From: CAZRUA01 sp964603125
GTDB lineage: Bacteria > Bacteroidota > Bacteroidia > B-17B0 > Aurantibacillaceae
Direction of reading: 5' to 3'
Assembly (NCBI GenBank): GCA_964603125.1
Contig: CAZRUA010000006.1
Coordinates: 1-64,000 of the forward strand
Length of the DNA stretch: 64,000 nt
A program made the translations under genes and the position numbers. Below the pieces are notes generated by a model that was not told the DNA's origin, searched no databases, and saw only the letters and a program-made list of their open reading frames with translations. Position 1 is the stretch's first letter; each line of letters starts with the position of its first letter. Shown here piece by piece: positions 26,228 through 35,931 of this stretch.

Positions 26228-28396
26228 TTAAATAAGAACTTGTTCTTGCTTTGGCTGAGAATAAATAACCTTTACTTCGGCCCAATCCAAAAAAACGTAA
26301 TCGCTCAAAGGTGCATCCAACTCAGGGATATTCTTAGAATTTACATTTTCGATGTACAAAGAAACTAGGTTACGTTGTTCATTATGAATAGGTAGCTCGT
26401 TTTCCTTGGTTCGAAAGTATACCGTTTTTATTGTTAAATGCTTGACAACTATAGGATTAATTAACTCAATTTTAAACCAACCTTTGTATTTATCAATAAA
26501 CTTACGTTCTAATACAACAGCCCGAATTGGCATTAGCTCCAATAAACGCGTGGTGTATCTTCCGTGTGGATAAAAAGCTACTGTTGAGTTAACCAAGTCG
26601 GAATATCTGGGATTTAAGCCACCAAAAAAGATTTTAGGATTAACAAATTGTTTGAAACTAAATTTGTCCCAAAGTCCAAAAAACACATCAATACGATTAA
26701 TACAAACATTAAAAAAATAAATGGGGTAAAAATAATACATACTCGCAAAAACAAGTTCACCAATGGCTATTTGACTATTAATTTTAACTACCGCACTTAT
26801 ATAAACAATAAAAATCAAAAACAATAAACCGCCTGAAACAACAAAAGCCAGACTCTTTGTTTTTAAGTTTAGATGGTGCCCATAATACTCTGCTTGATTT
26901 AGACAATTATTTACCATATGAACAAAAAGCCAAGCCTGAAACAATAAAATAAAATATGGGATTATCCAAATCTTAAAAGTTTCGTTCAAAATAAAGAAAT
27001 CATAAATACCATGCGAAAAAATAGCCACTGCAAAACCTATTATAAAAAATAGAATTCCATTTTTTTTATAATAAAACTTACCTAACATTAAGGCATACGC
27101 AATAATAGACGTGTCAACAATATGAGAAAGAGAAGTAAAAATACCTCTTGAATAAATAGTAGAGATAGAAGAAGAATTAAAATACATGATATCTTCAACA
27201 ATTGAAAAACCAAGTGCACTTACAGCGGCATAAACAATGTAATCTATTGGTTCCTTAATTTTTTTTGTAAAGAACAATACAAACAAAAAAGGTAAAATTT
27301 TCATTGTTTCTTCAATACCACCTATAACCAAAACCGAATAGAGAAAATCCTTCCCTGCGCTAATATTCCAATGATGCGAAAACACTGAATTAACGAAAAC
27401 ATATAAATAATCAGTTATAACAATTGAAATGAAACTGATTGCAAAAACACAAAATAAAACCCAAGCATTGGTTGGCTTATACGTATCTAATGCATAAATA
27501 AAATAAAACCAAATAGCAAAAATTAATACTGCTCCAATTATTGTAAGAACATTAGTTCCTTTAAACGTTTTTAATACTGCATACTTAACAAACATTGCCA
27601 ATTTGTTGTTTTGAAACGCGTACTTCATTAAATAATTATTGTCAAGCTGTTTTCTTAACCGAGAACTATGGCATAAGGCATCCAAACCTATTTTATTCTT
27701 TGTATCAGCATAAAAACTGGCCAAATTATTTAAAGCCGTTTTACAACTAGAATTACAATAAATTTCCGCCTTATAACATTGTTCCCGTATTTCATCATCA
27801 GAATTACAATATGCCATTAATGTTTGAACAAAAGGATGGCGTTTGTTTCTAATCTTCTTAAGATACATCAAGGCATCTTCGTAATTACTATAGTACACAA
27901 ACTTTTTAACCGCCATTTTAAACAATGCCAAGTCTCTTTTTTGAAAGTTTGGACTAACTAAATTCTCATCATCTTCGTAATCAGAATACCAGTTAATCTC
28001 CTCCATCATATTATCTTCTTCAAAACCCTTTTTTTTACTTTCATCAACTTTTTTATTAGCAGAGTGCAACAAATAAATCGATTCGTAATCATAAGGGTTT
28101 TCTTGCGTTTTCATGTAATACGCATAAACTTGGTGTCCATACAAATTTTCCTTAACTGCGTATTCTAAAACCTCATTGGGATCTTTAGGGCTTTGTTTAG
28201 AAATAAAAAAAATGGTAATAAAAAGCGTGAGGATAATAAATATACCCAGATAAAAGAACCCGAATCTCAATCTTGGCCTTAAAACCTCAGAGAAGGGAAT
28301 TCGTTTACGCTGCATGTTATAATAAAAAGGTATACCTAATGACATTGCATAAATAATCATCAAAACCACACCTAATGCCTTATAACCAGTTTCCAT
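26228..28396 (-). CDS. PrsW-family intramembrane protease with large extra domains
   Basis: 722-aa multi-pass membrane protein. The core (about 280-560) has the PrsW motifs: EETMK near 361, FSIVED near 398, and SHGIYD near 462, which carry the acidic and histidine residues of this intramembrane metalloprotease family. The N-terminal 260 residues have two hydrophobic segments, a charged stretch, and a helical TPR-like region with several cysteines (about 200-225, EQCYKAEIYCNSSC). After the last helix, about 120 residues form a soluble C-terminal domain with beta-type sequence. Simple PrsW proteins are much shorter, so both extensions are notable. PrsW in Bacillus cleaves an anti-sigma factor; no such partner is adjacent. 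Stands alone between sdhC and fumC. Confidence 0.82.
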   Translation of the reverse strand: METGYKALGVVLMIIYAMSLGIPFYYNMQRKRIPFSEVLRPRLRFGFFYLGIFIILTLFITIFFISKQSPKDPNEVLEYAVKENLYGHQVYAYYMKTQENPYDYESIYLLHSANKKVDESKKKGFEEDNMMEEINWYSDYEDDENLVSPNFQKRDLALFKMAVKKFVYYSNYEDALMYLKKIRNKRHPFVQTLMAYCNSDDEIREQCYKAEIYCNSSCKTALNNLASFYADTKNKIGLDALCHSSRLRKQLDNNYLMKYAFQNNKLAMFVKYAVLKTFKGTNVLTIIGAVLIFAIWFYFIYALDTYKPTNAWVLFCVFAISFISIVITDYLYVFVNSVFSHHWNISAGKDFLYSVLVIGGIEETMKILPFLFVLFFTKKIKEPIDYIVYAAVSALGFSIVEDIMYFNSSSISTIYSRGIFTSLSHIVDTSIIAYALMLGKFYYKKNGILFFIIGFAVAIFSHGIYDFFILNETFKIWIIPYFILLFQAWLFVHMVNNCLNQAEYYGHHLNLKTKSLAFVVSGGLLFLIFIVYISAVVKINSQIAIGELVFASMYYFYPIYFFNVCINRIDVFFGLWDKFSFKQFVNPKIFFGGLNPRYSDLVNSTVAFYPHGRYTTRLLELMPIRAVVLERKFIDKYKGWFKIELINPIVVKHLTIKTVYFRTKENELPIHNEQRNLVSLYIENVNSKNIPELDAPLSDYVFLDWAEVKVIYSQPKQEQVLI

Positions 28397-28468
28397 ATTA
28401 AAGTATTACAATGGTAAAGATTTTATTCCAAAACAGAAAACAAGTATCATAAATAATGTTTACAAATA

Positions 28469-28501
28469 ATTGATGGGATAAGACAAAAGATTCTATTTTT
28501 G
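28469..28501 (+). promoter_or_regulatory. Probable promoter of fumC
   Basis: ATTG, 21-base spacer, TATTTTTG ending 24 bases before the ATG. The -7 box is exact; the -33 has one mismatch. Confidence 0.55.
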
Positions 28502-28525
28502 TTGAAATTTTAAAACTCTTATCAA

Positions 28526-29923
28526 ATGGAATTCAGAATAGAAACAGACACAATGGGTGAGGTTAAAGTACCAGCTCATGTATATTGGGGTGCACAAACC
28601 GAAAGAAGCAGAAATAATTTTAAAATTGGACCAGAAGCATCAATGCCAAAGGAGATAATTTATGCGTTTGCTTATTTAAAAAAAGCTGCTGCACAAGCCA
28701 ATTGTGATTTAGGTGTTTTAAGTAAAGAAAAGAGCGATTTAATTGGAAAAGTTTGTGATGAAATTTTAGAAAAGAAACATGATGACCAGTTTCCGCTAGT
28801 AATATGGCAAACAGGTTCAGGAACTCAAAGTAATATGAATGCGAACGAGGTTATTGCTTACCGCGCTCATGTTTTAAGCGGAGGAAATTTGAACGATGAG
28901 AAAAAAGTTTTACACCCTAATGATGATGTAAATAAATCACAATCATCTAACGATACTTATCCGACAGCTATGCACATTGCGGCATACAAGCAAGTGGTTG
29001 AAATAACAATTCCTGGAATGGAAAAATTAATGAATACTTTAGATGCAAAAGCAAAAGAGTATTCTACAATTATTAAAACGGGTCGTACACATTTTATGGA
29101 TGCCACACCGCTTTCATTAGGACAAGAATTCAGTGGATATGTACAGCAGATTAAAAACAGTATTCGCGCAATTAAAAATTCGCTAGAAATGGTGAAGGAA
29201 TTGGCTTTGGGCGGAACTGCGGTTGGAACTGGATTAAATACACCAAAAGGATACGATGTTTTAGTAGCTAAAAAAATTGCTGACTTAACAGGTTTGCCAT
29301 TTGTAACTGCTCCAAACAAGTTTGAAGCTTTAGCGGCTCATGATGCAATGGTTGAATTATCAGGAGCTTTAAAACGCAGTGCTGTTGCGCTAATGAAAGT
29401 AGCTAATGATATTCGTATGCTTTCATCTGGTCCACGTTGTGGAATTGGAGAAATTATTATTCCTGATAACGAACCAGGTTCGAGTATTATGCCAGGAAAG
29501 GTAAATCCAACTCAACCAGAAGCATTAACAATGGTTTGTGCTCAGGTAATTGGCAATGATATGGCAGTAACTGTTGGTGGCTCAATGGGACATTTTGAAT
29601 TAAATGTATTTAAACCATTAATTGCTGCTAATGTTTTACAAAGCGCACGCTTAATTGGTGATGCATGTGTTAGCTTTAACGATAAATGTGCAATTGGCAT
29701 TGAACCCAATCACGCAATGTTAAAAGCGCACTTAGAAAATTCATTAATGTTGGTAACATCATTAAACACGCATATTGGTTACGAAAAAGCTGCTAAAATT
29801 GCTAAAACTGCACACAAAGGAAACAAAACTTTACGCGAAGCTGCAATTGAATTAGGTTATGTAACAAACGAACAATTTGACCAATGGGTTAGACCAGAGG
29901 ATATGATTGGCTCAATGAAATAA
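28526..29923 (+). CDS. fumC: Class II fumarate hydratase
   Basis: 465-aa iron-independent fumarase of the TCA cycle, interconverting fumarate and malate. Family signature GSSIMPGKVNPTQPE near residues 317-331 carries the catalytic serine; other motifs are TGSGTQSNMNANEV, SSNDTYPTAMH and GRTHFMDATPLSLGQEF with its substrate-binding Thr-His. Length is standard for tetrameric FumC. Its product and substrate link it to the nearby sdhCAB. It is followed after 71 bases by a thiolase on the same strand, with a hairpin between. Confidence 0.97.
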   Translation: MEFRIETDTMGEVKVPAHVYWGAQTERSRNNFKIGPEASMPKEIIYAFAYLKKAAAQANCDLGVLSKEKSDLIGKVCDEILEKKHDDQFPLVIWQTGSGTQSNMNANEVIAYRAHVLSGGNLNDEKKVLHPNDDVNKSQSSNDTYPTAMHIAAYKQVVEITIPGMEKLMNTLDAKAKEYSTIIKTGRTHFMDATPLSLGQEFSGYVQQIKNSIRAIKNSLEMVKELALGGTAVGTGLNTPKGYDVLVAKKIADLTGLPFVTAPNKFEALAAHDAMVELSGALKRSAVALMKVANDIRMLSSGPRCGIGEIIIPDNEPGSSIMPGKVNPTQPEALTMVCAQVIGNDMAVTVGGSMGHFELNVFKPLIAANVLQSARLIGDACVSFNDKCAIGIEPNHAMLKAHLENSLMLVTSLNTHIGYEKAAKIAKTAHKGNKTLREAAIELGYVTNEQFDQWVRPEDMIGSMK

Positions 29924-29934
29924 AATATAGTTGG

Positions 29935-29968
29935 TAGGTATTAGTGACTATCGAAGCACTAATACCTA
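29935..29968 (+). other. Intergenic hairpin between fumC and thiolase
   Basis: Perfect 12-bp inverted repeat TAGGTATTAGTG / CACTAATACCTA with a 10-base loop. No T-run follows, so it is not a classical intrinsic terminator. It may protect the fumC 3' end, weaken transcription into the thiolase, or be a small repeat element. Confidence 0.6.
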
Positions 29969-29994
29969 ACTCCTAAACAAATAAACAACACAAA

Positions 29995-31200
29995 ATGAAG
30001 CAAGCATATATAATAAACGGAGTTCGTACTGCAATTGGAAATTTTGGAGGAACATTATCATCAATAAGAACAGATGATATGGCAACTTTTGTTTTGAAAG
30101 AGATCCAAAAAAGAAATCCAAATCTAAATTGGGAAGAAGTTGGCGATATTATATTAGGTTGTGCAAACCAAGCAGGCGAAGACAATCGCAATGTTGCGCG
30201 CATGGCTGGTTTAATGGCAGGCCTTCCTGTTTCAATACCTGGTCAAACAATCAATCGTTTATGTGCTTCTGGATTAGCTGCCACTGCTGATGCAGCGCGT
30301 TGGATACAAATGGGTGATGCTGAATTGATGATTGCTGGAGGTGTAGAGAATATGACACGTGGTCCACTTATTTTATCAAAAGCAAGTTCAGCTTACGGGA
30401 GAGATCAGCAGATGTACGATAGTAGTTTTGGTTGGAGATTTATTAACCCCATAATGAAGGATATGTTTGGAGTTGATGCAATGGGTGAAACTGCGGAAAA
30501 CGTTGCTGATTTATTAAAAATTTCTAAAGAAGACCAAGATAAATTTGCGGTTTGGAGCCAACAAAAAGCCGCTAAAGCTCAAGCAAGCGGAAGGCTAGCT
30601 GAAGAAATTGCAGCGATTGAAATTCCACAGCGCAAAGGTGATGCTATTATTTTTGCGAAAGATGAGTTTGCTAAAGCAAGCACTAACCTAGAATCTTTAG
30701 CAAAATTAAAACCTTCTTTCAGAAAAGATGGAAGTGTAACAGCAGGTAATGCATCTGGTTTGAATGATGGAGCTGCAGCAATATTATTAGCTTCAGAAAC
30801 TGCAATAAAAAATCAAAATTTAAAACCTCTAGCTCGAATTGTATCATCATCTGTTGTTGGTGTTGAACCAAGAGTGATGGGATTAGGACCAGTAGAAGCT
30901 GCAAATAAAGCTATTGCTAAAGCTGGTTTAACGTGGAATCAAATTGATATTATTGAGCTTAACGAAGCATTTGCGGCTCAAGCTTTAGGTTGCACACGCA
31001 GTTGGGGTTTAGCTGATAATGACGAACGTATTAATCCAAACGGAGGTGCAATAGCTTTAGGTCATCCATTAGGAATGAGTGGCGCACGAATCATTAACTC
31101 AGCAGCGATTGAATTACACAAACAAAATAAAAAATTTGCACTTGCTACAATGTGCATAGGTGTTGGCCAAGGCTATGCTGTGGTAATTGAAAAAGCTTAG
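29995..31200 (+). CDS. Acetyl-CoA acetyltransferase / 3-ketoacyl-CoA thiolase
   Basis: 401-aa thiolase condensing or cleaving acyl-CoA with CoA. Catalytic residues: Cys90 in NRLCASGLAA (nucleophile), His357 in GHPLGMSGAR, and Cys387 in MCIGVGQG. NEAFAAQALG is also standard. The length and sequence resemble the PcaF/PaaJ 3-oxoadipyl-CoA thiolase branch as well as ordinary AtoB, and no pathway neighbours decide between them. It follows fumC at 71 bases and is convergent with rluF, only 11 bases from its stop, with no terminator seen. Confidence 0.93.
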   Translation: MKQAYIINGVRTAIGNFGGTLSSIRTDDMATFVLKEIQKRNPNLNWEEVGDIILGCANQAGEDNRNVARMAGLMAGLPVSIPGQTINRLCASGLAATADAARWIQMGDAELMIAGGVENMTRGPLILSKASSAYGRDQQMYDSSFGWRFINPIMKDMFGVDAMGETAENVADLLKISKEDQDKFAVWSQQKAAKAQASGRLAEEIAAIEIPQRKGDAIIFAKDEFAKASTNLESLAKLKPSFRKDGSVTAGNASGLNDGAAAILLASETAIKNQNLKPLARIVSSSVVGVEPRVMGLGPVEAANKAIAKAGLTWNQIDIIELNEAFAAQALGCTRSWGLADNDERINPNGGAIALGHPLGMSGARIINSAAIELHKQNKKFALATMCIGVGQGYAVVIEKA

Positions 31201-31211
31201 GAAATAATTAA

Positions 31212-31913
31212 TCAGAATTTACAAAGTTTCAGAAACTCATTTAAATCTTCGCCTATTATCTCCTTATGTTGAGCTGGATTTAAATTCTCTAGCTTTAAGT
31301 TCATTATTCGTGTGCGTTGTAAAAAAATCACCTGTAAATCAAAGTATTTGCACATGCGACGTATTTGCTTGTTTAATCCTTGCTCTAAAACAATTTTAAA
31401 TTTAACGTCAGTTAGTTTTTCAATTCGTTTAGCATATCCCAGTTTACCTAAAACAGGAATGCCATTTAAACAGGCTTGATAAAATTGTTCAGGTATATTT
31501 TTATCCACTTCCACAACATATTCCTTTTCTTGATGATTTTGCTCCGAAATAATTTTATTCATGATGTTGCCATTATTTGTCAGGAGCAATAAACCTTCAC
31601 TTTCCTTATCTAATCTGCCTATCGGAAATAAATCATTTTGAGGTAATAAATTGCAAATATTTTCCTTAATTGATGGATTCAGCGTTGTTTCGAAACCACG
31701 TGGCTTATTTAATAAAAAGTACTTATAAACTTTGGCCGTTTGCAAAATTTCATTCTCATACAACACTTCATCCGTTTCAAAAAATTCAATATTTTCAGAA
31801 ACAACAATGTTATTAATAAGAACTTTCTTTGATAAAATAAGGTCTTTAGCTTGTTGATTAGAAATGGCTAAACGTTTAACTAAAAAATATTGTAATCGAT
31901 TCCTGAATTGCAT
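31212..31913 (-). CDS. rluF: 23S rRNA pseudouridine synthase, RluF/RluB-like
   Basis: 233-aa enzyme that isomerises a uridine of 23S rRNA. An S4 RNA-binding domain covers about residues 9-50 (LVKRLAISNQQAKDLI). The RsuA-type catalytic domain follows, with catalytic Asp102 in IGRLDKESEGLLLLT. EGLNKQIRRMCKYFDL-like text (EQGLNKQIRRMCKYF) and the LQRTRIMNL motif near the C-terminus suit RluF, which modifies U2604. RluE or RsuA would be close alternatives. It starts 25 bases after mutS, so it may be transcribed with it. Confidence 0.88.
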   Translation of the reverse strand: MQFRNRLQYFLVKRLAISNQQAKDLILSKKVLINNIVVSENIEFFETDEVLYENEILQTAKVYKYFLLNKPRGFETTLNPSIKENICNLLPQNDLFPIGRLDKESEGLLLLTNNGNIMNKIISEQNHQEKEYVVEVDKNIPEQFYQACLNGIPVLGKLGYAKRIEKLTDVKFKIVLEQGLNKQIRRMCKYFDLQVIFLQRTRIMNLKLENLNPAQHKEIIGEDLNEFLKLCKF

Positions 31914-31938
31914 ATACTTTATGAATCGATAAATACAG

Positions 31939-34593
31939 TTATTTTCCTACTAACATTTTCTTAATCTCATTTAACTTCATCAATGCTTCAACAGGAGTAA
32001 GATTATTAATTTCGGTTCCTAAAATCTCTTCACGAATACTCTCCAAAATAGGATCATCCAACTGAAAGAAACTTAATTGAAAATCATCCTTAGCACTTCC
32101 ATTCATTTGTAATGCTTTTGTGGGCTTATTATTGGATGCCATTTCCATATCATGGCCCTTCTCTAGTTTCTTCAAAATATCATTGGCTCTATCAATTACC
32201 ATTTTAGGCATCCCTGCCATTCGCGCTACATGAATACCAAAACTATGCTCACTGCCACCTTCTGCAAGCTTGCGCAAGAAAATAATTTTGTTATTTATTT
32301 CCTTCACCGAAACATTATAATTTTTTATTCGAGGGAAATAAGTTGTCATATCATTTAATTCATGATAATGCGTTGCAAATAAAGTTTTAGCCTTTGCCTT
32401 AGGTTGCTCATGCACATACTCGGCAATTGCCCATGCAATAGAAATACCATCGTATGTTGAGGTACCTCGACCAATCTCATCTAATAAAACCAAACTTCTA
32501 TTGCTTAAGTTATTTAGAATACTAGCTGTTTCATTCATCTCAACCATAAAAGTAGATTCGCCCGATGAAATATTATCGCTTGCTCCTACCCTAGTGAAAA
32601 TTTTATCTACCAAGCCTATATTTGCTTCTGTTGCTGGAACATAACAACCTATTTGAGCCAACAAAACAATCAGAGCTGTTTGTCGCAACAAGGCAGATTT
32701 ACCACTCATATTAGGGCCAGTAATCATAATGATTTGTTGGCTATCATTATCTAAGTAAACCGAGTTTGAAACGTACTCCTCACCTATTGGTAATTGTTTT
32801 TCAATAACAGGATGACGCCCATCTTTAATATCAATTGCAAAAGACTCATTTAATTGAGGTTTCACATAATTATTTGAAATAGCTAGTTGCGCAAAAGAAC
32901 ACAAGCAATCTAAACGTGCAATTAATGAAGCATTTAACTGTATTGGCTGAATAAAATCAATTAAATCATTTACCAATTTTTCATATAAACGAACTTCAAT
33001 GGCATTGATTTTTTCTTCAGCACCTAATATTTTTTCTTCGTAGGTTTTTAACTCAGGTGTTATGTAACGTTCTGCATTAGTTAACGTTTGTTTACGAATC
33101 CATTCTTGCGGAACTTTATCCTTATGCGCATTAGTAACCTCTAGGTAATAACCAAAAACGTTATTAAAAGCGACTTTAAGCGAAGGAATCCCAGTACGTT
33201 CACTTTCGCGTTGTTGAATTTGTATTAAGTAATCTTTACCACTAAAAGCAATTTTACGCAATTCATCTAGCTCATCATCTACACCATCCCCTATTACATT
33301 TCCTTTGGATAAAACAACAGGAGCATCTTCTTTCACTTCTTTCTCCAATCGTTCAATCATCATTAAGCAAGGATTTAATTGCTCCGATAATTTTTGAAGT
33401 CCATGAGTAGAGTGAGAACTTAAATCATTTTTAATTTCTGAAATTAGTTTTAACGAACGTTTTAACTGAACCAACTCACGCGGGTTTACACGAGATGCTG
33501 CAACTTTAGAAATCAATCGTTCTAAGTCGCCAATCAACTCAAATCTATTGCGAAGAGTAAGTGTTAATTCTTGATTTTGGATGAAATATTCAACTGTATT
33601 TAAACGCTCATTAATTAAATCTAAATCCTTTAATGGAAGAGCTAACCAACGTTTTAAAGCTCTTGCACCCATTGGTGAAACAGTTTTATCAATTACATTC
33701 ACTAATGTCTTTCCATTATCGTGATTGGAGCCAAATAATTCTAAATTTCGAATGGTGAATCTATCCAACCACACATACTTATCTTCTTCTAAACGAGAAA
33801 GAGTTGTAATGTGCTGAAGTTTATCGTGTTTTGTTTCAGCTAAATAATAAAGAATAGCGCCACAAGAAGCAATTCCTGCATTTAAACCATCCACACCAAA
33901 GCCCTTTAATGAATTTGTACCGAAATGCTTTAACAAACTTTCGTAACCAAAATCAAAAGTAAAAGCCCAATCATCTAAACCAAAATAATAATGCTTATCG
34001 CCAATATTATCCAGCAACTCTTTTCTTAAATGTTTTTGGTAAATAATTTCATTGGGTTTAAAATTCTGAACCAGTTTATCAATGTATTGCAAATCACCTT
34101 CAGCAACCAAAAATTCACCTGTAGATATATCTAAAAAAGAAACACCATTTAAGCCTTTCTTATCTGGGTTTAAATAAATACTGGCCAAAAAATTATTTGT
34201 TAAATGATCTAAAACTTTATCATTGTAAGATAAACCAGGAGTTACCAACTCAGTAACACCACGTTTAACAATAGTTTTAGTCATTTTAGGATCCTCTAAC
34301 TGATCACAAATTGCAACACGATAACCCGCACGAACTAATTTAGGTAAATAAGTATCTAAAGAATGATGCGGGAAACCTGCTAATTCAATATAAGTGCCTG
34401 AGCCATTTGCACGGCGTGTTAAAACTATACCAACAATGGCAGAGGTTTTAACGGCATCTTCGCCAAAAGTTTCATAAAAATCACCAACTCTAAAAAGTAA
34501 AATTGCATCAGGATATTTTGCCTTAATGCTATAATATTGTTTCATCAATGGCGTTTCTTTGCCATCTTTTGTATTGCTTTCTTTTGCCGACAT
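31939..34593 (-). CDS. mutS: DNA mismatch repair protein MutS
   Basis: 884-aa mismatch-recognition ATPase. The mismatch-binding Phe-x-Glu is Phe39/Glu41 in RVGDFYETFGED. Connector, lever and clamp regions follow. The ATPase has Walker A GPNMSGKS near 622-629, Walker B LVLLDEIGRGTSTYDG near 704, and FATHYHEL. The C-terminal helix-turn-helix dimer region ends in EALMKLNEIKKML. Size and motifs are those of MutS1. It is preceded by a 68-base gap to the bestrophin gene and followed by rluF. Confidence 0.98.
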   Translation of the reverse strand: MSAKESNTKDGKETPLMKQYYSIKAKYPDAILLFRVGDFYETFGEDAVKTSAIVGIVLTRRANGSGTYIELAGFPHHSLDTYLPKLVRAGYRVAICDQLEDPKMTKTIVKRGVTELVTPGLSYNDKVLDHLTNNFLASIYLNPDKKGLNGVSFLDISTGEFLVAEGDLQYIDKLVQNFKPNEIIYQKHLRKELLDNIGDKHYYFGLDDWAFTFDFGYESLLKHFGTNSLKGFGVDGLNAGIASCGAILYYLAETKHDKLQHITTLSRLEEDKYVWLDRFTIRNLELFGSNHDNGKTLVNVIDKTVSPMGARALKRWLALPLKDLDLINERLNTVEYFIQNQELTLTLRNRFELIGDLERLISKVAASRVNPRELVQLKRSLKLISEIKNDLSSHSTHGLQKLSEQLNPCLMMIERLEKEVKEDAPVVLSKGNVIGDGVDDELDELRKIAFSGKDYLIQIQQRESERTGIPSLKVAFNNVFGYYLEVTNAHKDKVPQEWIRKQTLTNAERYITPELKTYEEKILGAEEKINAIEVRLYEKLVNDLIDFIQPIQLNASLIARLDCLCSFAQLAISNNYVKPQLNESFAIDIKDGRHPVIEKQLPIGEEYVSNSVYLDNDSQQIIMITGPNMSGKSALLRQTALIVLLAQIGCYVPATEANIGLVDKIFTRVGASDNISSGESTFMVEMNETASILNNLSNRSLVLLDEIGRGTSTYDGISIAWAIAEYVHEQPKAKAKTLFATHYHELNDMTTYFPRIKNYNVSVKEINNKIIFLRKLAEGGSEHSFGIHVARMAGMPKMVIDRANDILKKLEKGHDMEMASNNKPTKALQMNGSAKDDFQLSFFQLDDPILESIREEILGTEINNLTPVEALMKLNEIKKMLVGK

Positions 34594-34661
34594 AGGGCTT
34601 TAAAGATACGTAATTGAAGGTGCTATAAAACCTTTAGTTTTAAACAAAAAAGGTCGTTTTT

Positions 34662-35531
34662 TTAACTAAGTATCTCTTGAAGATTGCCTTTTACTTTCTC
34701 AGCAATCTCATCGGTTGGCAAGTCATTTGCATCATTTCCAAATGGATCTTCAATTTCCTCGGAAATTAATTCTAAAGAAGCGAACGCATAAAATATCAAA
34801 CAAACAATTGGTATGGCCCAATATCTAAAATCAATAGAAAAGCCAATTGGCATTGTAATTACATAAATAAAAATTACTTTTTTTAAAAATAAACTGTAGG
34901 CGAATGGAATAGGTGTACTTTTTATTCGCTCGCATATTCCTGTATTGTCTGTAAAGCTTTTTAACTCTTCGTTGAGCAGTAATAATTGAGTGTCATTAAT
35001 TTTATTATTAGCATACAATTGATTTATTTTATCAAACAAAATTTTAGCTAAATAATTAGGTTTGTGTTTGGCTTTACGATATTCCTCTTTACTCATGCAA
35101 TCAATCCAATGTATATTATTTTCAATTGCATTATCTTGCAAATGATCTTTTACAATAAATAAGTAGTTTGATAAAAGAACACTAAACTCGTTCTTTAACT
35201 TTTGTTCATTTGCGGAAATAAAAGTATTTAACTTAAGAGCTAGGTTGCGCGTGTTATTTACAAACGAGCCCCAGGCTTTTCTTCCCTCCCACCATCTGTC
35301 ATAAGCACTATTAATCCTAAAAACCAACAACATGGATAAAATAAATCCCAAAATACTGTGGAAAATTGTAGTGTTTGAAATTTTAACTTGATAAAAGTTT
35401 TGCTCAACATAAACCACTGTGCCAGTAATTAAACCCAGTAAAATCATATTGGGCAAAAGAATACGAAATGTATCCGATTTATGAAATTGGAAAATTAAAC
35501 CGAACCAAGACTTAGGATTATAATTTATCAC
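34662..35531 (-). CDS. Bestrophin-like chloride channel family protein
   Basis: 289-aa membrane protein of the bestrophin / UPF0187 family, pentameric anion (some bacterial ones cation) channels. The N-terminal signature is visible: KSWFGLIFQFHKSDTFRIL, then SILGFILSMLLVFRINSAYDRWWEGRKAWG and the helical cytosolic part (LNTFISANEQKLKN). Two further hydrophobic helices lie near 210-250, and ELISEEIEDPFGNDANDLPTD near the end matches the acidic family motif. It starts four bases after the stop of a small secreted protein, so it belongs to the ridA-linked unit. Confidence 0.88.
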   Translation of the reverse strand: MINYNPKSWFGLIFQFHKSDTFRILLPNMILLGLITGTVVYVEQNFYQVKISNTTIFHSILGFILSMLLVFRINSAYDRWWEGRKAWGSFVNNTRNLALKLNTFISANEQKLKNEFSVLLSNYLFIVKDHLQDNAIENNIHWIDCMSKEEYRKAKHKPNYLAKILFDKINQLYANNKINDTQLLLLNEELKSFTDNTGICERIKSTPIPFAYSLFLKKVIFIYVITMPIGFSIDFRYWAIPIVCLIFYAFASLELISEEIEDPFGNDANDLPTDEIAEKVKGNLQEILS

Positions 35532-35535
35532 AACA

Positions 35536-35931
35536 TTAACATTTTAGTATTAAACCCATTCGCATTTTACAAATAGAATTCGTCCAAGCCGAGCTAAAAG
35601 TAATTCTATATAAACTTTTCTCTAGTGAAGCTAATTGCTTAGCATTAAATTGAGAACCACCTTTAACATTATGGACTATTTTAGCATGTATATGTCCATC
35701 TTCTAGAACATTAAAAACAACATCTATATAAGCTTTGGTGGTTTTTGCGCAACTTAAATAAATTTTATTTCTCTTTAAAAAAGGAGAAAATTCGTTTTTT
35801 ATCCAATCCTTTTCTATTATTTGCCATTCCTTAAAAAGTTCAGCAGAAATATTTTTAATGGTAATTGTATCCTTTACTTGCGCAAAGGATACAAAAGATG
35901 AAAAAATAAATACAAATAAAAATCGAATCAT
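35536..35931 (-). CDS. Small secreted protein, possible TonB C-terminal-like fold
   Basis: 131 aa with signal peptide MIRFLFVFIFSSFVSFAQ. The rest (AYIDVVFNVLEDGHIHAKIV, then LEKSLYRITFSSAW) faintly resembles the C-terminal domain of TonB-type energy transducers, with a beta-alpha-beta pattern, but no transmembrane or Pro-rich linker exists, so it would be a stand-alone periplasmic copy. The resemblance is by eye and weak. Its ATG abuts the ridA stop (TAAATG), and the bestrophin starts four bases after its own stop. Three cysteines are present (residues about 61, 122 and 131). Confidence 0.65.
   Translation of the reverse strand: MIRFLFVFIFSSFVSFAQVKDTITIKNISAELFKEWQIIEKDWIKNEFSPFLKRNKIYLSCAKTTKAYIDVVFNVLEDGHIHAKIVHNVKGGSQFNAKQLASLEKSLYRITFSSAWTNSICKMRMGLILKC

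Noticed and set aside
28957..29319. 120-codon minus-strand frame
   Set aside because: Antisense to the well-conserved fumC coding region; no independent support.
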